A stretch of DNA of 64,000 nucleotides, from NCBI GenBank assembly GCA_038207625.1, contig JBBQZO010000003.1, positions 124,001 through 188,000 on the forward strand, in the 5' to 3' direction. The translations under genes and the position numbers were made by a program. Below, piece after piece: positions 25,240 to 34,156 of the stretch. The notes under the pieces are model-generated. The model searched no databases. It was not told where the DNA came from and saw nothing but the letters and a program-made list of their open reading frames with translations. How positions within the stretch are numbered: position 1 is the first letter of the stretch; each line of letters starts with the position of its first letter. The stretch comes from JBBQZO01 sp038207625. Its GTDB lineage: Bacteria; Pseudomonadota; Gammaproteobacteria; Burkholderiales; Burkholderiaceae_D.

Positions 25240-25735
25240 CACGCAAAGCCGGGGAGACGTCGGGATCAATGCTGGACATAAAACCGTTCGCCCATTGAAA
25301 ACGACGGCATTGCACCGTCGTCTCCAAGTCCCTATCCGGGACGTCATGCGAGGAATTTAAATTCTCTCTATACCGCCAAACCAATGCGGTGAAGTAGTTC
25401 AACCTAGATCAATCAAGCTGCGAAGACAATCTGAACTATTTATATCAGCCCCCCTTGGAAAGAACTACAGGTCCACTATAGAACACCTGCTCGAACATTC
25501 AAGGAAAATATGCACTTGATAAGCCTCATCAAATGACAATACTTGTTTCGATAGAGCGACACAATTGGCCCGGACCGTCAAAAGCGCACGCTTGTCGACG
25601 CGTTTCAGCAGCAGCGGTGCCGGGTCTGCCTGTGGCGCCGACCTGCATCGGCGCGCGCACCGACGGCGCCTGTCGGTCTCACGCTTGCGCTGTTTGGCGG
25701 CCTATGCAGGGACCTTGCAGCGCAATGGAGCGCCG
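25240..25735. other. AT-rich intergenic island
   Basis: A 496-nt gene-free region. It holds a hairpin (ACGACGG-7 nt-CCGTCGT, 25301-25321) that on the minus strand is followed by TTTTC, and from about 25345 to 25560 the DNA is clearly AT-richer than the surroundings. A possible promoter (TTGGAA 25455-25460, 16 nt, TATAGA 25477-25482) points toward the antitoxin-like gene, and TTGAT-N7-ATCAA (25516-25532) forms a symmetric site. No convincing protein frame. Confidence 0.5.
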
Positions 25736-25999
25736 ATGAAGAACGCCGCTTTCCCCGCCGTGTGTATCGACCCGGAACTGCGCGATGCCGCGGAACAAAG
25801 CTTGCGCGATGGCGAGACGATCGCATCGTTCGTCGAACAATCAATCCGCGACAGCATCGCACGGCGCCACCAGCGTGACCTCGGCGCGCGCGCGCGCGCC
25901 TCACCCGACAATCCGAGACGGACCGATCGGTACGCCTCGTCCGATGCCGTGCTGGAACGTCTCGAGCAAATGCTGGCAGCGGCGAAGGCTGGGGTGTAA
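25736..25999 (+). CDS. YlcI/YnfO-type antitoxin-like protein
   Basis: 87 aa from ATG 25736, with GGAG 6 nt upstream. The pattern FPAVCIDPELRDAAEQSLRDGETIASFVEQSIRDSI followed by a basic linker and SSDAVLERLEQMLAAAKAG at the C-terminus is that of YlcI/YnfO-family proteins, which have a ribbon-helix-helix-like N-terminus and often serve as antitoxins before a RelE/ParE-type toxin. Here the following toxin reading frame appears broken (26008-26137). Without a toxin it may be an orphan regulator. Confidence 0.65.
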   Translation: MKNAAFPAVCIDPELRDAAEQSLRDGETIASFVEQSIRDSIARRHQRDLGARARASPDNPRRTDRYASSDAVLERLEQMLAAAKAGV

Positions 26000-26007
26000 T
26001 TTTTTCG

Positions 26008-26137
26008 GTGCGTTTCGCGAAGAAGACCGACGCGTTTCTGGTGCAACCAAGCGACTTGACGCGCGAGGGCGACATCGACGACCGGGCGCTTGCCGAACCC
26101 AGTTCTCCGTCAAGGCGTTCAGGAAGGCATGGACTAG
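26008..26137 (+). pseudogene. Relic of a RelE/ParE-type toxin gene
   Basis: A GTG 8 nt after the antitoxin-like gene opens VRFAKKTDAFLVQPSDLTREGDIDD-RALAE, which resembles the start of RelE/ParE toxins (VRFxxxAxxxLxxLYDFLxxRDxxxAxxAL). Around 26098 the similarity seems to jump one frame to PVLRQGVQEGMD followed by TAG. The result is about 42 codons of an expected 95-100. The reading is by eye on weak similarity. Confidence 0.35.
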
Positions 26138-26175
26138 CGGCCAGCGAGCCAAGCCGTCAGCACCGCCTGGCCGCG

Positions 26176-26421
26176 TCAGCGCACGACCATGCACAGCGCG
26201 ATCAGCGGCACCAGGAACAACAACAGTATGCCGACCTTGTAGAAGGCCAGGCTGGCGTAATGAATCGCGTCGAACGTCTCGCCGGACAGTTTGAACCAAC
26301 GCCGGTGCAACGCGTAGAGCCAGTCATGCGCGAACACAAACACGCCGAACCAGACGGTGAGGATGGCGTAATTGAGGCCGACACACCACAACAACAGCGT
26401 CTTGATTTCATTGACTGCCAC
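26176..26421 (-). CDS. DUF6868-type small membrane protein
   Basis: 81 aa from GTG 26421, chosen because GGAGG lies 6 nt upstream. Two transmembrane helices: IKTLLLWCVGLNYAILTVWFGVFVF (described here as residues 5-29) and residues 58-78. The linker has the conserved FAHDWLYALHRRWFKLS. The pattern matches small inner-membrane proteins of the DUF6868 family; function unknown. No clear operon partner. Confidence 0.7.
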   Translation of the reverse strand: MAVNEIKTLLLWCVGLNYAILTVWFGVFVFAHDWLYALHRRWFKLSGETFDAIHYASLAFYKVGILLLFLVPLIALCMVVR

Positions 26422-26576
26422 AACTTGCCTCCATGACGACTCACTCTGACGAGGCGCAGTCTCGCCCGAAAAGCACCATCGCTGCGACACCCGCGGCAAG
26501 CCAACAAGGCCGCCCGCAGCCGATGATGAACCAGATTCAACAAGCATGGCGCCCGGCTAGAGAAATTGTGTCATCT

Positions 26577-26936
26577 CTACAACGCCAGCACCCACTCGGC
26601 ATAGCGTTGCACATGGCGCTTGGGGCTGGCAAGGCAGCAGTGACATGCTTCAATGACCCGCGCACGATCGAGCTGCATGGCAAGGCGCAGCTGATCTTTG
26701 AACTGCTCTGAAAATGCCCCTGTCGACAGGCGATCGAGCACGCACGCTAGCAGCGCCATCCGATGCGCGCGGCCAAGCGCGCAGTGTTTGAGACGGCGGC
26801 ACAGCATGGCGCGCGCTCGGCCGTGCCAAATGCCCCTGGTTTCCGCCAACACGAATGCGATGCACGTCGCGGTGCTGTGCGGCTCGTCTTCCAGCAGTTC
26901 ATCAGCGAGCGACAGCAGTGCGACCTTGGAGAGCAT
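26577..26936 (-). CDS. Unknown helical protein
   Basis: I do not recognise a named family. From ATG 26936 the product has 119 residues (MLSKVALLSLADELLEDEP); a GTG 33 nt earlier is also possible, and neither has a clear ribosome site. It is predicted all helical, rich in Leu, Ala, Arg and Cys (LCRRLKHCAL, EACHCCLASP), with the segment FSEQFKDQLRLAMQLD. It could be a HEAT-like fold. It lies immediately downstream of sppA (46 nt), same strand, so may be cotranscribed. Confidence 0.55.
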   Translation of the reverse strand: MLSKVALLSLADELLEDEPHSTATCIAFVLAETRGIWHGRARAMLCRRLKHCALGRAHRMALLACVLDRLSTGAFSEQFKDQLRLAMQLDRARVIEACHCCLASPKRHVQRYAEWVLAL

Positions 26937-26982
26937 CGCTAACGAACAATCGGCGTTCTGCCCAGCCACTTAGACGTTCGCG

Positions 26983-27981
26983 CTAGTGCAGCGTCGGGCG
27001 CACGCTTTGGACGGTTGCTTTCACGGCGCCGGCGCCGACGGCCGCGCCGAATTTCTTGAGCACCCGCTCGGGCAGGTTTTCGTGCTGCGTATAGTCGACG
27101 ATGTCCTCGGCCTTGATGATGTCGCGCGCGACGCTGTCGACCGTGCCGAAGCCGTCGGCCAGCCCCATCTCGACGGCCTTGGTGCCGCTCCAGAACAGGC
27201 CGGAGAACATCTCCGGCGTTTCCTTCAAGCGCTTGCCGCGTCCGGCGCGCACGACGCTGATGAACTGTTGGTGAATTTCGTTGAGCATCGTCTGGGCGTG
27301 CGCCTTGTGCTTTTCCGTTTGCGGACTGAACGGGTCCATGAAGCCTTTGTTTTCGCCGGCCGTCAGCAGGCGCCGTTCGACGCCCAGTTTTTCCATCGTG
27401 CCGGTGAAGCCAAAACCGTCCATCAGCACGCCGATCGAGCCGACGATGCTGGCCTTGTTGACGTAGATTTTGTCGGCTGCAGCAGCGATGTAATAACCGC
27501 CCGACGCGCAGATCTCATCGACGACGACGTACACGGGCTTGCTCGGATACGCTTTACGCAGGCGTGCGATCTCGTCGACGATCATGCCGGCCTGCACCGG
27601 GCTGCCGCCCGGGCTGTTGATGTGCAACACGATCGCCGCCGAACCGCTGTCGGCGAACGCCTTGTTGAGCGACGGAATCACCGACGCGGCCGACCCGGCC
27701 CCTTCCGATTCGATCGCGCCCTCGATGTCGATCAAGGCCGTGTGCCGCCCCAGCGCTTCCGAATCGGCACCGGTGAAGTTGAAATCGAAATAGGCCCACA
27801 GCGCAAAGAAGATCAAACCCAGCGTCGCGAAGCGAAAGAAGATGCTCCAGCGGCGCGCGGCGCGCTGTTCCTTGACGGTGGCAAAGACCAGTTTTTCCAG
27901 CGTCTCGCGCTCCCAGCTGCTGGCCGTCGGCGTGCCGGCGCTCGGGGCGCAGTGGGAAGCTGGAGTGGTGTCGTCAGTCAT
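26983..27981 (-). CDS. sppA: Signal peptide peptidase SppA (S49 family)
   Basis: Inner-membrane serine protease that degrades cleaved signal peptides. The 332-aa short-form enzyme has a cytosolic N-terminus, one transmembrane helix at about 45-66, and a periplasmic S49 domain. Catalytic Ser160 is in EICASGGYYIAAAADKIY; the general base is probably Lys212 in AGENKGFMDPF. The motif INSPGGSP is also intact. It forms a tight cluster with the Rieske protein and HAD gene upstream. Confidence 0.93.
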   Translation of the reverse strand: MTDDTTPASHCAPSAGTPTASSWERETLEKLVFATVKEQRAARRWSIFFRFATLGLIFFALWAYFDFNFTGADSEALGRHTALIDIEGAIESEGAGSAASVIPSLNKAFADSGSAAIVLHINSPGGSPVQAGMIVDEIARLRKAYPSKPVYVVVDEICASGGYYIAAAADKIYVNKASIVGSIGVLMDGFGFTGTMEKLGVERRLLTAGENKGFMDPFSPQTEKHKAHAQTMLNEIHQQFISVVRAGRGKRLKETPEMFSGLFWSGTKAVEMGLADGFGTVDSVARDIIKAEDIVDYTQHENLPERVLKKFGAAVGAGAVKATVQSVRPTLH

Positions 27982-28006
27982 AGTATCTTGTCATTGTTGG
28001 CAAGCG

Positions 28007-28393
28007 TCAGGCGCGTGCGGGGCGAAAAAATTCGTCGGGTTTCCAGTAAATCTGTGCGTCGCGCTCGATGATCGCGATCGGGTGCAAACGCCCGCCGCGG
28101 CACGGGCCGCCGGCGCAAAAACCGCTCTCGGGCACGTAGATCGCGCCGTGGGTCGAACACATCAGGTACAAGCCGCTGGACTCGAAGAATTCGCCTTCAG
28201 CCCAGTCCAGCTCGATGGGCACGTGGGCGCAGCGGTTCAGGTAGGCGTAGATCTTGCCGCCGTAGCGCACTACGAAGCCGGTGCCGGCGTCGCCGTAGGC
28301 GGTGAGCGGAAAGCGGATGCCGCGCCCGCCCTCCTGCACCGCGTCGGCGGCGCACACCAGGATTTCGCTGTCGGTGGTGTCGGGCGTACTCAT
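28007..28393 (-). CDS. Rieske [2Fe-2S] protein
   Basis: 128 aa. The cluster ligands are Cys55-x-His57 (NRCAHVP) and Cys79-x2-His82 (CSTHGAIY), spaced as in small ferredoxin-like Rieske proteins. No signal peptide, so cytosolic. Its start overlaps by 4 nt the stop of the HAD phosphatase gene, and sppA follows 25 nt later. The HAD-Rieske-sppA order next to rluC is common in betaproteobacteria. Redox partner unknown. Confidence 0.9.
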   Translation of the reverse strand: MSTPDTTDSEILVCAADAVQEGGRGIRFPLTAYGDAGTGFVVRYGGKIYAYLNRCAHVPIELDWAEGEFFESSGLYLMCSTHGAIYVPESGFCAGGPCRGGRLHPIAIIERDAQIYWKPDEFFRPARA

Positions 28394-29049
28394 GCGTGCT
28401 CGTTCAACCACAGGTGCAGCTCGCCCACCGTGGCGGCCGAATACAGCGGCTTGCAGGCGTCGAGCTCGTGGATCGGGTGGGCACCGTACTGCACCGCAAC
28501 ACCGGCCGCGCCCGCGTTATTGGCCATCAACAGGTCATGCGTGGTGTCGCCGATCATTACGGTGCGGCGGATGTCCTGGCCCAGCTCGCGCGTAAGCTCT
28601 TGCAGCATGGCCGGATGGGGCTTGGAAAACGTCTCGTCGGCGCAACGCGTGGCGTCAAACATCGACAGCAGGCCGGTGGCATTCATCGAGCGGTTCAGCC
28701 CGACGCGGCTTTTTCCCGTCGCCACGGCCAGGAAATAGGCTTGCTGGGACAGTTCGTGCAGCATCTCGCGCACGCCGGCGAACAAGGTCAGCTCGTGATC
28801 CTTGGACAGATAGTGGTAGCGGTAACGCTCGACCATGCGCGCATAATCCTTTTGCTCAAGGCCCGGCATCGCGCTATGCATCGCCTCGTACAAGCCTAAG
28901 CCGATCACGTGCGCGGCCTGTTCCTCGCGCGGAATTGGCAGTCCCAGGTCCTTGGCGGACGCCTGGATGCACTTGACGATGGTCGATGTGCTGTCCATCA
29001 AGGTGCCATCCCAGTCGAATACGATCAAATCAAATTGCTTTCTTGCCAT
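28390..29049 (-). CDS. HAD-family hydrolase (phosphoglycolate phosphatase-like)
   Basis: 219 aa from ATG 29049 (MARKQFDLIVFDWDGTLMDS). HAD motifs are complete: motif I DWDGT (12-16), motif II near AVATGKSRVG, Lys in SKPHPAML, and motif IV GDTTHDLLMANNAG. A helical cap lies between motifs I and II. It groups with Gph-like phosphatases beside rluC. The substrate cannot be told from sequence. Confidence 0.9.
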   Translation of the reverse strand: MARKQFDLIVFDWDGTLMDSTSTIVKCIQASAKDLGLPIPREEQAAHVIGLGLYEAMHSAMPGLEQKDYARMVERYRYHYLSKDHELTLFAGVREMLHELSQQAYFLAVATGKSRVGLNRSMNATGLLSMFDATRCADETFSKPHPAMLQELTRELGQDIRRTVMIGDTTHDLLMANNAGAAGVAVQYGAHPIHELDACKPLYSAATVGELHLWLNEHA

Positions 29050-29149
29050 GTCTCCCGGCCGCTTGTGGCGGCCGACTCCTTCTCTTAATAAGTACGGATA
29101 CGCTGGCTTGCAGATCTGCGGCCAGCGCACACGGCGGCTTGGTTATTAA

Positions 29150-30184
29150 CTATGAACGGGGTGCCTGATTAATCGGTTTCCCCAAGCTTACCAAGAAACG
29201 CTCGCACTCGTCGGGCAGCGCGGCGCTGACGGTGACGCTTTTGCCCGTTTCCGGGTGAATAAACGTGATCTGGTGGGCGTGCAGGAACATGCGTTTCAAA
29301 GCGCCGCGCTTGGCGTCGGCTTTGAGCAGCATCCGATTGAGCGCGAAATCGCCGTATTTGTCGTCGCCGGCGATGGCAAAGCCGGACGAAGCGAGATGAA
29401 CCCGAATCTGATGGGTGCGTCCCGTTTTCAGTTCCGCTTCCAATAAGGCGAATTGCTCGAATTTGCGCAACAGACTAAACACCGTATGCGATTCCATGCC
29501 GCCGGCCTGCACGCACACGCGCCGTTCGCCTTCGGGCGTGGTGTATTTATGCAGCGGCAGCTTGACGTGCTGGCGCGCATTCTTCCAGTCGCCCGCCACC
29601 AGCGTCAGATAACGCTTGTCGGTGACGCCGTCGCGCATCTGTTCGTGCAGATTGGTCAGCGCCGAACGTTTCTTGGCCAACAGCAGTACGCCCGAGGTGT
29701 CGCGGTCGAGCCGGTGCACCAGTTCGAGGAACTTGGCGTCCGGGCGCGAAGCGCGCAACTGCTCGATGACGCCAAACGACACGCCCGAGCCGCCATGCAC
29801 GGCCACCCCGGCCGGCTTGTCGATGATCAACAGGTGGGTATCCTCGAACAGGATGGTAAATTCGGCGCCCGGCACCACGGCGCTCGATTTCTCGGCCACC
29901 CGCACCGGCGGAATCCTGACCACATCGCCTTCGACCAGGCGGTACAACTGGTCGATGCGGCCCTTGTTGACGCGCACCTCGCCCGAGCGCAGGATGCGGT
30001 AGACGTGACTTTTCGGCACGCCCTTGCACACGCGCAGTAAATAGTTGTCGATCCGTTGGCCAGCCTCCTCGTCGGAGATGGTCACGAAGTAAGCTTGGGG
30101 CTGGGCCGCTGTTGAAGGGGGAACAACATCATTTTGCATCTTCATTTGCTGCGTCTTCCCAGAATTTCTCTCTAAGTCCTTCAT
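29150..30184 (-). CDS. rluC: 23S rRNA pseudouridine synthase RluC
   Basis: Modifies 23S rRNA U955, U2504 and U2580. The 344-aa product has an N-terminal S4 domain (EEAGQRIDNYLLRVCKGVPKSHVYRILRSGEVRVN) and the RluA-type catalytic domain with Asp160 in HRLDRDTSG, plus the GRTHQIRVH motif. It diverges from rne, as in E. coli. The first 15-20 residues are variable, and the start could be an internal ATG (MKMQND). Confidence 0.94.
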   Translation of the reverse strand: MKDLERNSGKTQQMKMQNDVVPPSTAAQPQAYFVTISDEEAGQRIDNYLLRVCKGVPKSHVYRILRSGEVRVNKGRIDQLYRLVEGDVVRIPPVRVAEKSSAVVPGAEFTILFEDTHLLIIDKPAGVAVHGGSGVSFGVIEQLRASRPDAKFLELVHRLDRDTSGVLLLAKKRSALTNLHEQMRDGVTDKRYLTLVAGDWKNARQHVKLPLHKYTTPEGERRVCVQAGGMESHTVFSLLRKFEQFALLEAELKTGRTHQIRVHLASSGFAIAGDDKYGDFALNRMLLKADAKRGALKRMFLHAHQITFIHPETGKSVTVSAALPDECERFLVSLGKPINQAPRS

Positions 30185-30845
30185 TTTGAATATATAATCA
30201 TTTGGCGGAGGTTCATCCCACTGCTGGTGTAAGAATTAAAATCACATTTTACACAGGGGCGTCTCCACCGGCCTCGCCAAATTGCAAATATCGGTGGAAA
30301 TAACGTGTACGCACGGCCCCGCGCGAATCAAGGTTGCACCGTTGTTGTAATCGGATACCGCACTGGGCTGCTGAATTGGAAAGTTTGGAATTTTAAGGAT
30401 AAGTCCGGCAAGCTGGCCCATGAGGTCAGCTCGCTGGTTGTTGGAGTTGATAACGCTTGCCGTTTTCGCCCGAACCGAAGCAAGCCGCCTGATGACAGGC
30501 GCACGATGGTAGGCTGTTAGCCTGGGTATCTGCGCTGTCATCGGTTAGCTCGTCAGGTAGGGCTTGTAGAAATTGCTCACCGTCTGCCCTTCGTGCCTCA
30601 CGCCTCTGCGGACCCGCAACAGCGAGTCCCGAGTCGCCGGGCCCCGAAGACGTTACAGATGATGCGTGCACTCGGCATGTCGATCGGCTCTACTGCGCCC
30701 TGTTGCGGCCGCTGCGCGTTTTGCGTCGCTGCGCCGCACGTCAAGGCATACCCACCCCCAAACACTCCACTTCGCGTACATCCATGTACCTCGCTGCCCT
30801 AACAAGGCGGCATTGAGCTGGCCTTCGGGCCGCGGAGTCAAAAAT
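30185..30845. other. rluC-rne intergenic region with long rne leader
   Basis: 661 nt between divergent genes, without a supportable ORF. The rne mRNA leader is expected here; in E. coli the rne leader is long, folded and the target of RNase E autoregulation. A GGCC-TTCG-GGCC hairpin (30820-30831) with a UUCG tetraloop ends just before the rne Shine-Dalgarno (GGAG, 30834-30837). Promoter elements are not certain. Confidence 0.6.
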
Positions 30846-33800
30846 ATGAAACGCATGTTGTTTAATGCTACGCAGCAAGAAGAGCTGCGCGTAGCGATCG
30901 TCGACGGTCAAAAACTGATCGACATCGATATCGAATCGGCCGGACGCGAACAGCGCAAGTCGAACATCTATAAAGGTGTCATCACCCGCATCGAACCGTC
31001 GCTGGAAGCGTGCTTCGTCAGCTACGGCGAAGACCGTCACGGTTTCCTGCCATTTAAAGAAGTGGCACGCACCTACTTCCGCGAAGGCGTCGACGTCCGT
31101 ACCGCTTCCGTCAAGGAAGCGCTGCGCGAAGGCCAGGAAATCATGGTCCAGGTCGAAAAAGAAGAGCGCGGCAACAAGGGCGCGGCGCTGACCTCGTTCG
31201 TGTCGCTGGCCGGGCGTTATCTGGTCCTGATGCCCAACAACCCACGGGGCGGCGGCGTGTCGCGTCGCGTCGAAGGCGAAGAGCGTCAGGAACTGCGCGA
31301 AACGATGGACAAGCTCGACCTGCCACAAGGCATGTCGGTGATCGCCCGCACCGCCGGCATCGGCCGCAACGTCGAAGAGCTGCAGTGGGACTTGAACTAC
31401 CTGATGCAACTGTGGCGCGCCATCGAAGGGGCCGGCAAGTCCGCCTCGGGCGCCTTCCTGATCTACCAGGAATCGAGTTTGGTGATCCGCGCGATCCGCG
31501 ACTACTTCCAGCCCGACATCGGCGAGATCCTGATCGACACCGACGACATCTACGAACAAGCGCACCAGTTCATGAGTCACGTGATGCCCGACATGGTCCA
31601 TCGCGTCAAGCGCTACAGCGACGACGTGCCGCTGTTCTCGCGCTTCCAGATCGAACACCAGATTGAAACGGCGTATTCGCGCACCGTGCCACTGCCGTCC
31701 GGCGGCGCGATCGTGATCGACCATACCGAGGCGCTGGTGTCGGTCGACGTCAACTCGGCACGCGCCACGCGCGGCTCGGACATCGAAACGACGGCCTTTA
31801 ACACCAACTGCGAAGCGGCCGAAGAAGTGGCCCGCCAGTTGCGCCTGCGCGACCTGGGCGGCCTGATCGTGATCGACTTCATCGACATGGAAGTGGCGAA
31901 GAACCAGCGCGAAGTGGAAACGCGCCTGAAAGACGCGCTGCACCACGACCGCGCACGCGTCCAGATGGGCAAGATTTCGCGCTTCGGCCTGATGGAATTG
32001 TCGCGTCAGCGCCTGCGCCCTTCGCTGTCCGAAGGCAGCCACGTGACGTGCCCGCGCTGCTCCGGCACCGGCCATATCCGCGACACCGAATCGTCGGCAT
32101 TGCAAGTCCTGCGCATCATCCAGGAAGAAGCGATGAAGGAAAATTCGGCCACCATCCACGTGCAAGTGCCGGTCGACGTGGGCGCTTTCCTGCTCAACGA
32201 AAAACGCGGCGAAGTGCTGAAAATCGAGAACCGTCACCGCATCGCCGTGATCCTGATCCCGAACAAGCATCTGGAAACGCCGCATTACAAGCTCGAGCGC
32301 ATCAAGCACGACGATCCGCGTCTGGAAGACAGCCAGGCCAGCTACACCCTGGCCGAGCAAGCGGAAACGGACATGGCCTACAGCAAGCGTCAGAAAGAAG
32401 ACGCCAAGCCACGCCAGGAAGCCGTCGTCAAAACCATCACGCCAGCCCAGCCGGCACCGATGGTCGACCGCACCGAAGCGGCCAAGCCCGCACCGGCACC
32501 AGTGGTCGTGGTGGCCGCGCCTGAGCAAGGTTTGGTCAGCAAGATCATGGGCTTTTTCTTCGGTAAGAAAGAAGAAACCGTGGTCGCCGCGCCAATCCCA
32601 GCCGCACCAGTGAAGGCCGGCGCGCCCGCCGACCGTGGCGACCGCAACGGCCGTGGTCCGCGTGCCCGCACCCGCGGCGCCAAAACCGGTGGTCGCGAAG
32701 AGCGCGAACCAGGCAAACCAGTGGTCCAGGACGAAGCGGCCAAGGCTGCCGAAGCCGAAGCGCGTGCTGCACGCCCTGCCCGCCCACCGCGTCCACCGCG
32801 TGAGCCACGCGAAGCGCGTGAAGCAGGCGACGCCCCGGCACCGCGCGAGCGCGCCGAACGTGGCGAGCCGCGTGGCGACCGTGGCGAGCGCCCGGAACGC
32901 ACCCCGCGTCCACCGCGTGAACCGCGCGCCGACTATCGCGCCGTCGTCAGCGACACCAAGGCCGAGGCATTGCCGGAGTCGGTCGTCGTCGCCGTCGATC
33001 AGGTTGCCAGCAGCGGCCCTGAGAACGATGACGTCAAGCTCGTCAGCGAGCAGGTCAAACCGGTCATGACGATCGGCCCGAACGGCGAAGAGATCGAAGC
33101 CGAAGGCGACGAGCCGCGCCGCCGCCGCCGCCGTGGTGGCCGCAACCGCAACCGCCGCGACCGTGAAGGTGGCGAGGGTGTGGACGGTGCGGAAGGTGAA
33201 GGCGAAGGCGAAGGTAGCGAGCAAGGCGCCGCCGGCGAGCACGAAGCAGCTCCCGTGAGCATGCTCGGCGCAGCGCCAGCGCATGTGTTTGACACGCCAG
33301 TCGCAGCCGAGCCAGTTGCCACCCCGGGCGACGCATCGCATGCCGTGGCCGAGCCAGTGGCAGCGCCCGTCGCATCGACACCCGTCGTGAGCGAGCCGGT
33401 TGCGGCCATCATCGATGCCGCACCTGTCGTCGTTGAAGCCAAGCCTGTTGTCGTTGAAGCGAAGCCTGTTGTCGTCGAAGCGAAGCCTGTTGTCGTTGAA
33501 GCCAAGCCTGTCGTCGCCGACGCCGCGCCTGTCGTCGCCGACGCCGCGCCGGTTGCCGTCGAAGCAGCCGCTGTTGTGGCCGAGCCGGTCGTTGTCGCTG
33601 ATGTCGCTCCGGCTGTCGTCAAGCCAGTTGCCGTGGTCGCTGACGTTGCCCCTGTTGTGAGCGAGCCAGTCGCAGCTGTCGTTGAAGCGGCGCCAGTCGC
33701 CGCGGCCGTTGAAGCAGCTCCGGTCGTGGCAGAAGTTGCCGTCGCGGCGCCGGTGGCAGCAGTCGTCGCCCCGGCGGCGCCGGTTGCCGCCGCACCTGTC

Positions 33801-34082
33801 GTTGTCGCAGCCGCCGCGCCAGCACCGGCGGTCGCCGCACCGGTCGCAGCGCCTGCTCCGGTGGTACGCCCAGCCCCAGTGGCTGCAGCGCCCGCCGCCG
33901 ACCTGAACGCGATCCTCGGTTCGGCCGGCCTGACCTTGGCCGGTACCGATCCTGCCAAGCTGCGTGCAGCCCAGGAAGCGGCCGCCCGCACGGCGCCGCC
34001 GCCGCGCGTACCGCGCGAGCGCAAGCCTTTGCCTGTGCAAGCGAACGAGCCGCTGGTCCAGGTCGACACGCACCGCCCGTAA
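30846..34082 (+). CDS. rne: Ribonuclease E
   Basis: Endoribonuclease of RNA decay and rRNA/tRNA processing, 1078 aa. ATG 30846 follows GGAG. The N-terminal catalytic half is intact: S1 domain (SNIYKGVITRIEPSLEACFVSYG, 39-61), DNase I-like part with metal ligands Asp301 (VDVNS) and Asp344 (IVIDFIDM), and Zn-link Cys402/Cys405 (TCPRCSGTG). The C-terminal half (from about 530) is disordered: Arg-rich blocks (PRPPREPREAREAG, RRRRRRGGRNRNRRDRE) suited to RNA binding, then a 250-residue Val/Ala/Pro tail including four exact VVVEAKP repeats. Closest to beta-proteobacterial RNase E; RNase G is excluded by length. Confidence 0.96.
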   Translation: MKRMLFNATQQEELRVAIVDGQKLIDIDIESAGREQRKSNIYKGVITRIEPSLEACFVSYGEDRHGFLPFKEVARTYFREGVDVRTASVKEALREGQEIMVQVEKEERGNKGAALTSFVSLAGRYLVLMPNNPRGGGVSRRVEGEERQELRETMDKLDLPQGMSVIARTAGIGRNVEELQWDLNYLMQLWRAIEGAGKSASGAFLIYQESSLVIRAIRDYFQPDIGEILIDTDDIYEQAHQFMSHVMPDMVHRVKRYSDDVPLFSRFQIEHQIETAYSRTVPLPSGGAIVIDHTEALVSVDVNSARATRGSDIETTAFNTNCEAAEEVARQLRLRDLGGLIVIDFIDMEVAKNQREVETRLKDALHHDRARVQMGKISRFGLMELSRQRLRPSLSEGSHVTCPRCSGTGHIRDTESSALQVLRIIQEEAMKENSATIHVQVPVDVGAFLLNEKRGEVLKIENRHRIAVILIPNKHLETPHYKLERIKHDDPRLEDSQASYTLAEQAETDMAYSKRQKEDAKPRQEAVVKTITPAQPAPMVDRTEAAKPAPAPVVVVAAPEQGLVSKIMGFFFGKKEETVVAAPIPAAPVKAGAPADRGDRNGRGPRARTRGAKTGGREEREPGKPVVQDEAAKAAEAEARAARPARPPRPPREPREAREAGDAPAPRERAERGEPRGDRGERPERTPRPPREPRADYRAVVSDTKAEALPESVVVAVDQVASSGPENDDVKLVSEQVKPVMTIGPNGEEIEAEGDEPRRRRRRGGRNRNRRDREGGEGVDGAEGEGEGEGSEQGAAGEHEAAPVSMLGAAPAHVFDTPVAAEPVATPGDASHAVAEPVAAPVASTPVVSEPVAAIIDAAPVVVEAKPVVVEAKPVVVEAKPVVVEAKPVVADAAPVVADAAPVAVEAAAVVAEPVVVADVAPAVVKPVAVVADVAPVVSEPVAAVVEAAPVAAAVEAAPVVAEVAVAAPVAAVVAPAAPVAAAPVVVAAAAPAPAVAAPVAAPAPVVRPAPVAAAPAADLNAILGSAGLTLAGTDPAKLRAAQEAAARTAPPPRVPRERKPLPVQANEPLVQVDTHRP
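33426..33551 (+). repeat. 21-bp tandem repeat array inside rne
   Basis: Six consecutive 21-bp units starting 33426, 33447, 33468, 33489, 33510 and 33531. The first four encode VVVEAKP with a few silent changes; the last two encode VVADAAP and are nearly identical to each other. The array stays in frame, so copy number changes would only alter tail length. Confidence 0.9.
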
Positions 34083-34112
34083 GCGCGAACGCGCGTCGCT
34101 GACGCACGCTGA

Positions 34113-34146
34113 AAAAGGGGGAGCCGCGTGCTTCCCCTTTTTTTTG
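34113..34146 (+). terminator. Rho-independent terminator of rne
   Basis: The stem AAAAAGGGGGAGC pairs with GCTTCCCCTTTTT (one G-U), loop CGCGT, followed by more T. It lies 31 nt past the rne stop and just before chrA. Confidence 0.92.
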
Positions 34147-34156
34147 ATACTTCACC

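Noticed and set aside
33426..33551. Short regular repeats that could suggest a CRISPR array
   Set aside because: The units are directly abutting without spacers and encode an in-frame peptide repeat of RNase E.
30741..34073. A 1110-codon open frame on the minus strand
   Set aside because: It is antisense to rne; product is rich in Arg/His/Asp/Phe and has no recognisable domain, whereas rne has complete catalytic motifs.
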